In this document: in pieces, positions 62,139 through 62,397 of the stretch
Layout: each line of letters opens with the position of its first letter
Position numbering within the stretch: position 1 is the first letter of the stretch
Virus record (IMG/VR): IMGVR_UViG_3300044640_001993
Location: 1-62,397 of that record
DNA from: a virus
Strand: one strand, 5' to 3'
DNA: 62,397 nt
Made by a program: the position numbers and the translations under genes
The notes under the pieces: model-generated
The model's database searches: none
What the model was told of the DNA's origin: nothing
What the model saw: the letters and a program-made list of their open reading frames with translations, nothing else

Positions 62139-62397
62139 TCAAGTCCTCGCCGCACCACCACACACAACCCGAAAACCAATATAGTCGGTGTTGTAGGCGA
62201 GATTGCTGTGGTAGCGATAAGCAGAACGGCAATGTGCAGGAAAGTAGTACCACGAACCACCGCGCAGCAGCTTTCTATCACTACTCTCTTCGCTGCTTAA
62301 CCATGCGCTACCATCTGTAGGCGCACCTTCATAGTCACTATGCCAATCATCTTGACACCATTCCCAGACGTTGCCGTGCATATCGTATAATCCAAAG
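62139..62397 (-). CDS. C-terminal part of FGE/SUMF1-like protein, probable DGR target (5' part outside window)
   Basis: The frame runs into the right edge: [19 protein letters not shown], then a Ser/Asp-rich linker and [37 protein letters not shown] before a short Gly/Ala/Arg tail. HGNVWEW and the RGGSW...IGFRV ending are hallmarks of formylglycine-generating-enzyme-like/C-type lectin-like folds. The residues between RGGSW and IGFRV are those diversified in diversity-generating-retroelement (DGR) target proteins of cyanobacteria. The start and upstream domains are outside the window. Confidence 0.85.
   Translation of the reverse strand, partial: FGLYDMHGNVWEWCQDDWHSDYEGAPTDGSAWLSSEESSDRKLLRGGSWYYFPAHCRSAYRYHSNLAYNTDYIGFRVVCGGAART
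62181..62249 (-). other. Candidate DGR variable region
   Basis: In the 23 codons between GGSW and IGFRV, the conserved framework (CRSA, N, D) is interrupted by Tyr, Phe, His, Ser, Asn and Thr codons (TAC, TTT, CAT, CAC, AGC, AAT, ACC), the set reached from AAC/AAT by changing adenines. Cognate template repeats are typically Asn-rich at these sites. No template repeat or reverse transcriptase lies in the window. Confidence 0.6.

Noticed and set aside
62048-62320. Plus-strand open frames over the FGE-like gene
   Set aside because: They are antisense to the HGNVWEW...IGFRV coding region, which has clear family motifs on the minus strand.

Overview
The window looks like most of the virion-morphogenesis half of a large, contractile-tailed (myovirus-like), probably temperate phage or prophage of a cyanobacterium. 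The cyanobacterial assignment rests on about 15 copies of the HIP1 octamer GCGATCGC scattered through the structural genes, and on the right edge, which carries an IscB-type RRXRR remnant with an omega-RNA-like leader and a formylglycine-generating-enzyme-like gene of the kind diversified by cyanobacterial retroelements. The DNA is AT-rich and the late genes are tightly coupled (TAATG and ATGA overlaps). No integrase, replication or lysis gene is visible, so the element must extend beyond the window or be incomplete.

Layout. Positions 1-4400 (minus strand) hold eight small genes, the first cut by the window edge. Almost every one is followed by its own intrinsic-terminator-like hairpin and preceded by a short leader in which the Shine-Dalgarno lies in the loop of a small hairpin whose stem sequence varies from gene to gene while pairing is kept. 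A 320-nt highly structured non-coding segment (about 1621-1930) sits in this cassette row. Positions 4336-4801 are a divergent control region with short direct repeats. A mixed block follows: a virion-like protein, a PAAR spike tip, a small protein overlapped by a ribbon-helix-helix regulator (plus strand), then, on the minus strand, three tail or baseplate-like proteins and a giant 3931-residue protein with an N-terminal phospholipase D-like domain. That giant is divergent from a probable tail-assembly-chaperone gene with a candidate -1 frameshift extension, which suggests it is the tape measure protein.

From 20977 to 57686 the plus strand carries the late genes: chaperone, portal (DUF935-like), Cys-rich protein, Mu I-like protease/scaffold, major capsid protein (gpE family), connector/neck candidates, a beta-helix fibre, a fibre with an S74 self-cleaving chaperone domain, tail sheath, tube, hub, OB-fold spike, baseplate proteins (gp25-like, gpJ-like), terminase large subunit interrupted by a LAGLIDADG intein in its Walker A motif, and a KilAC antirepressor. 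One minus-strand gene (SWIM zinc finger) is embedded. A repeated motif close to TAAGYTGGGTWTAGWT precedes several late transcription units and is a candidate late promoter.

Positions 57760-59160 are a minus-strand tRNA array: Pro, Asn, Asp, two Ser, Arg, Glu, Trp and Tyr, flanked at both ends by tRNA-like genes whose anticodon region is interrupted or enlarged. Positions 59285-61390 hold small minus-strand accessory genes, two with signs of frameshift. From 61390 to the end come a decayed IscB fragment with its omega-RNA-like leader, short palindromic repeats, and the C-terminal part of an FGE-like protein whose last 40 residues look like the variable region of a diversity-generating retroelement. 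The phage/host boundary may lie near 61.4 kb, but no attachment site can be shown.
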